Assembly (NCBI GenBank): GCA_944326135.1
Contig: CALVCU010000011.1
Span: forward strand, 1 to 64,000
Length of the DNA: 64,000 bases
Origin: an uncultured Ligilactobacillus sp.
GTDB lineage: Bacteria; Bacillota; Bacilli; Lactobacillales; Lactobacillaceae
Direction of reading: 5' to 3'
Shown here: one piece after another, positions 63,448 to 64,000 of the stretch
Layout of the letters: each line of letters begins with the position of its first letter
Position numbering within the stretch: the stretch's first letter is position 1
Program-made: the position numbers and the translations under genes
The notes under the pieces: generated by a model
Told to the model about the DNA's origin: nothing
Database searches by the model: none
What the model saw: only the letters and a program-made list of their open reading frames with translations

Positions 63448-64000
63448 TTATTCAGCTAATTTTGCTGCGTATTCGATTTGATTTTCATCAAGATATTTTT
63501 CTAGTTGTGGAATTGTAATCATTGGAACTTGATACTTTTCTGAAAGTTTTGCTAAATCATCACGCCGTGCCATCTTACCGTTTTCTTTTAAAATTTCGAT
63601 GATTACTGTAACTGGTTCTTCATGTGCTAGATATGCTAGATCTACAGTTGCTTCTGTATGTCCTGTTCGTTCACGAATTCCTTTATCCTGTGCAATTAAT
63701 GGTTGGATGTGTCCAGGATGATTAAAGTGTTCAGGTTTAGCTGTTGGATCAGCAATCTTTTTAATTGTTGCTGCACGATCATATGCAGATACCCCTGTTG
63801 TTACCCCTGTTTCTTCATATGTTGCATCAGTCGTTACCATAAATGGTGTTTCATTAGGATCTGTACTATTTTCGACCATCAATTTGAAACCTAATCGTTC
63901 AGCAATTTTACGACTTATTGGAACACACATTAAACCATTTGCAATTTTCAACATTTGGTAAATTGTTTCTGGACTAACACGTGAACCTAGAGCAACTAAA
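63448..64000 (-). CDS. ribB: 3,4-dihydroxy-2-butanone 4-phosphate synthase, partial
   Basis: Converts ribulose 5-phosphate to the four-carbon precursor of riboflavin. About 183 residues are visible up to the window edge; the start is outside. Conserved blocks are NGLMCVPISRKIAERL, TTDATYEETGVTTGVSAYDRAATI, HPGHIQPLIAQDKGI and GHTEATVDLAYLA. It ends after the RibB domain, so there is no fused GTP cyclohydrolase II at its C-terminus. Whether the 5' part has an FMN riboswitch cannot be seen. Confidence 0.93.
   Translation of the reverse strand, partial: LVALGSRVSPETIYQMLKIANGLMCVPISRKIAERLGFKLMVENSTDPNETPFMVTTDATYEETGVTTGVSAYDRAATIKKIADPTAKPEHFNHPGHIQPLIAQDKGIRERTGHTEATVDLAYLAHEEPVTVIIEILKENGKMARRDDLAKLSEKYQVPMITIPQLEKYLDENQIEYAAKLAE

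Overview
The window looks like chromosome of a low-GC Gram-positive lactic acid bacterium, most likely in the Lactobacillaceae. The reasons are a lactobacillus-like 16S rRNA 5' end, an L-lactate dehydrogenase, T-box, lysine and FMN riboswitch control, a maltose phosphorylase/beta-phosphoglucomutase sugar locus, and a type II-A CRISPR-Cas system. I cannot name the species from sequence alone. Most genes have a clear Shine-Dalgarno site, and many starts below were moved to the ATG (or TTG) that the ribosome binding site supports.

Layout. 1-0.8 kb: 5' end of a 16S rRNA gene (minus strand) with tandem promoters. 0.8-4.2 kb: serS behind a T-box and lysP behind a lysine riboswitch. 4.2-12.7 kb: a zinc-ribbon DUF805 protein, a LysR regulator divergent from a TauE/SafE exporter pair, an LCP cell-wall protein, a DUF805/DUF975 membrane operon with a leader terminator, a two-part threonine/serine exporter and an MntR-like repressor. 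12.8-21.5 kb: an RluA-type pseudouridine synthase, a PAP2 phosphatase, a membrane TPR protein, an esterase-like hydrolase, azlCD, a two-component system with a DD-carboxypeptidase, and an unrecognised protein. 22.3-26.6 kb: a YkoEDC-type ECF transporter, a uracil-DNA glycosylase and ldh. 26.7-39.4 kb: nagA, an MFS carrier and a maltose/maltodextrin locus (pgmB, mapA, galM, two paralogous MFS sugar carriers, a frameshifted neopullulanase and a LacI regulator). 39.5-47.8 kb: a macrodomain protein, a lipoprotein, a 45-residue ORF, a YfhO-type protein, a candidate small RNA, a GH20/beta-glucuronidase operon and a zeta-like kinase. 48-54.3 kb: a three-gene ABC transporter and folate genes (folB-K-E-C, with folP convergent). 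54.4-64 kb: an OxlT-like MFS carrier, ribU with its FMN riboswitch, the CRISPR-Cas9 locus, and the end of a ribB-like gene.

How parts work together. Maltose enters through the MFS carriers. Maltose phosphorylase splits it to glucose and beta-glucose-1-phosphate, PgmB converts the latter to glucose-6-phosphate, and GalM interconverts anomers. Both carrier promoters have the same architecture: two cre/LacI-type operators 54-55 bp apart, one over the -35 box and one just downstream of the predicted start. The CRISPR-Cas locus (cas9-cas1-cas2-csn2, six repeats, five spacers) lies between two riboflavin genes. Its tracrRNA is encoded on the opposite strand in the cas9-cas1 gap, behind a near-consensus promoter.

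The least explained elements are a candidate small RNA at about 44105-44180, the leader terminator at 10453-10482, the 45-residue ORF at 40998-41135, and the hairpin formed by the last CRISPR repeat with its flank. All RNA structures and promoters were found by eye and are predictions.
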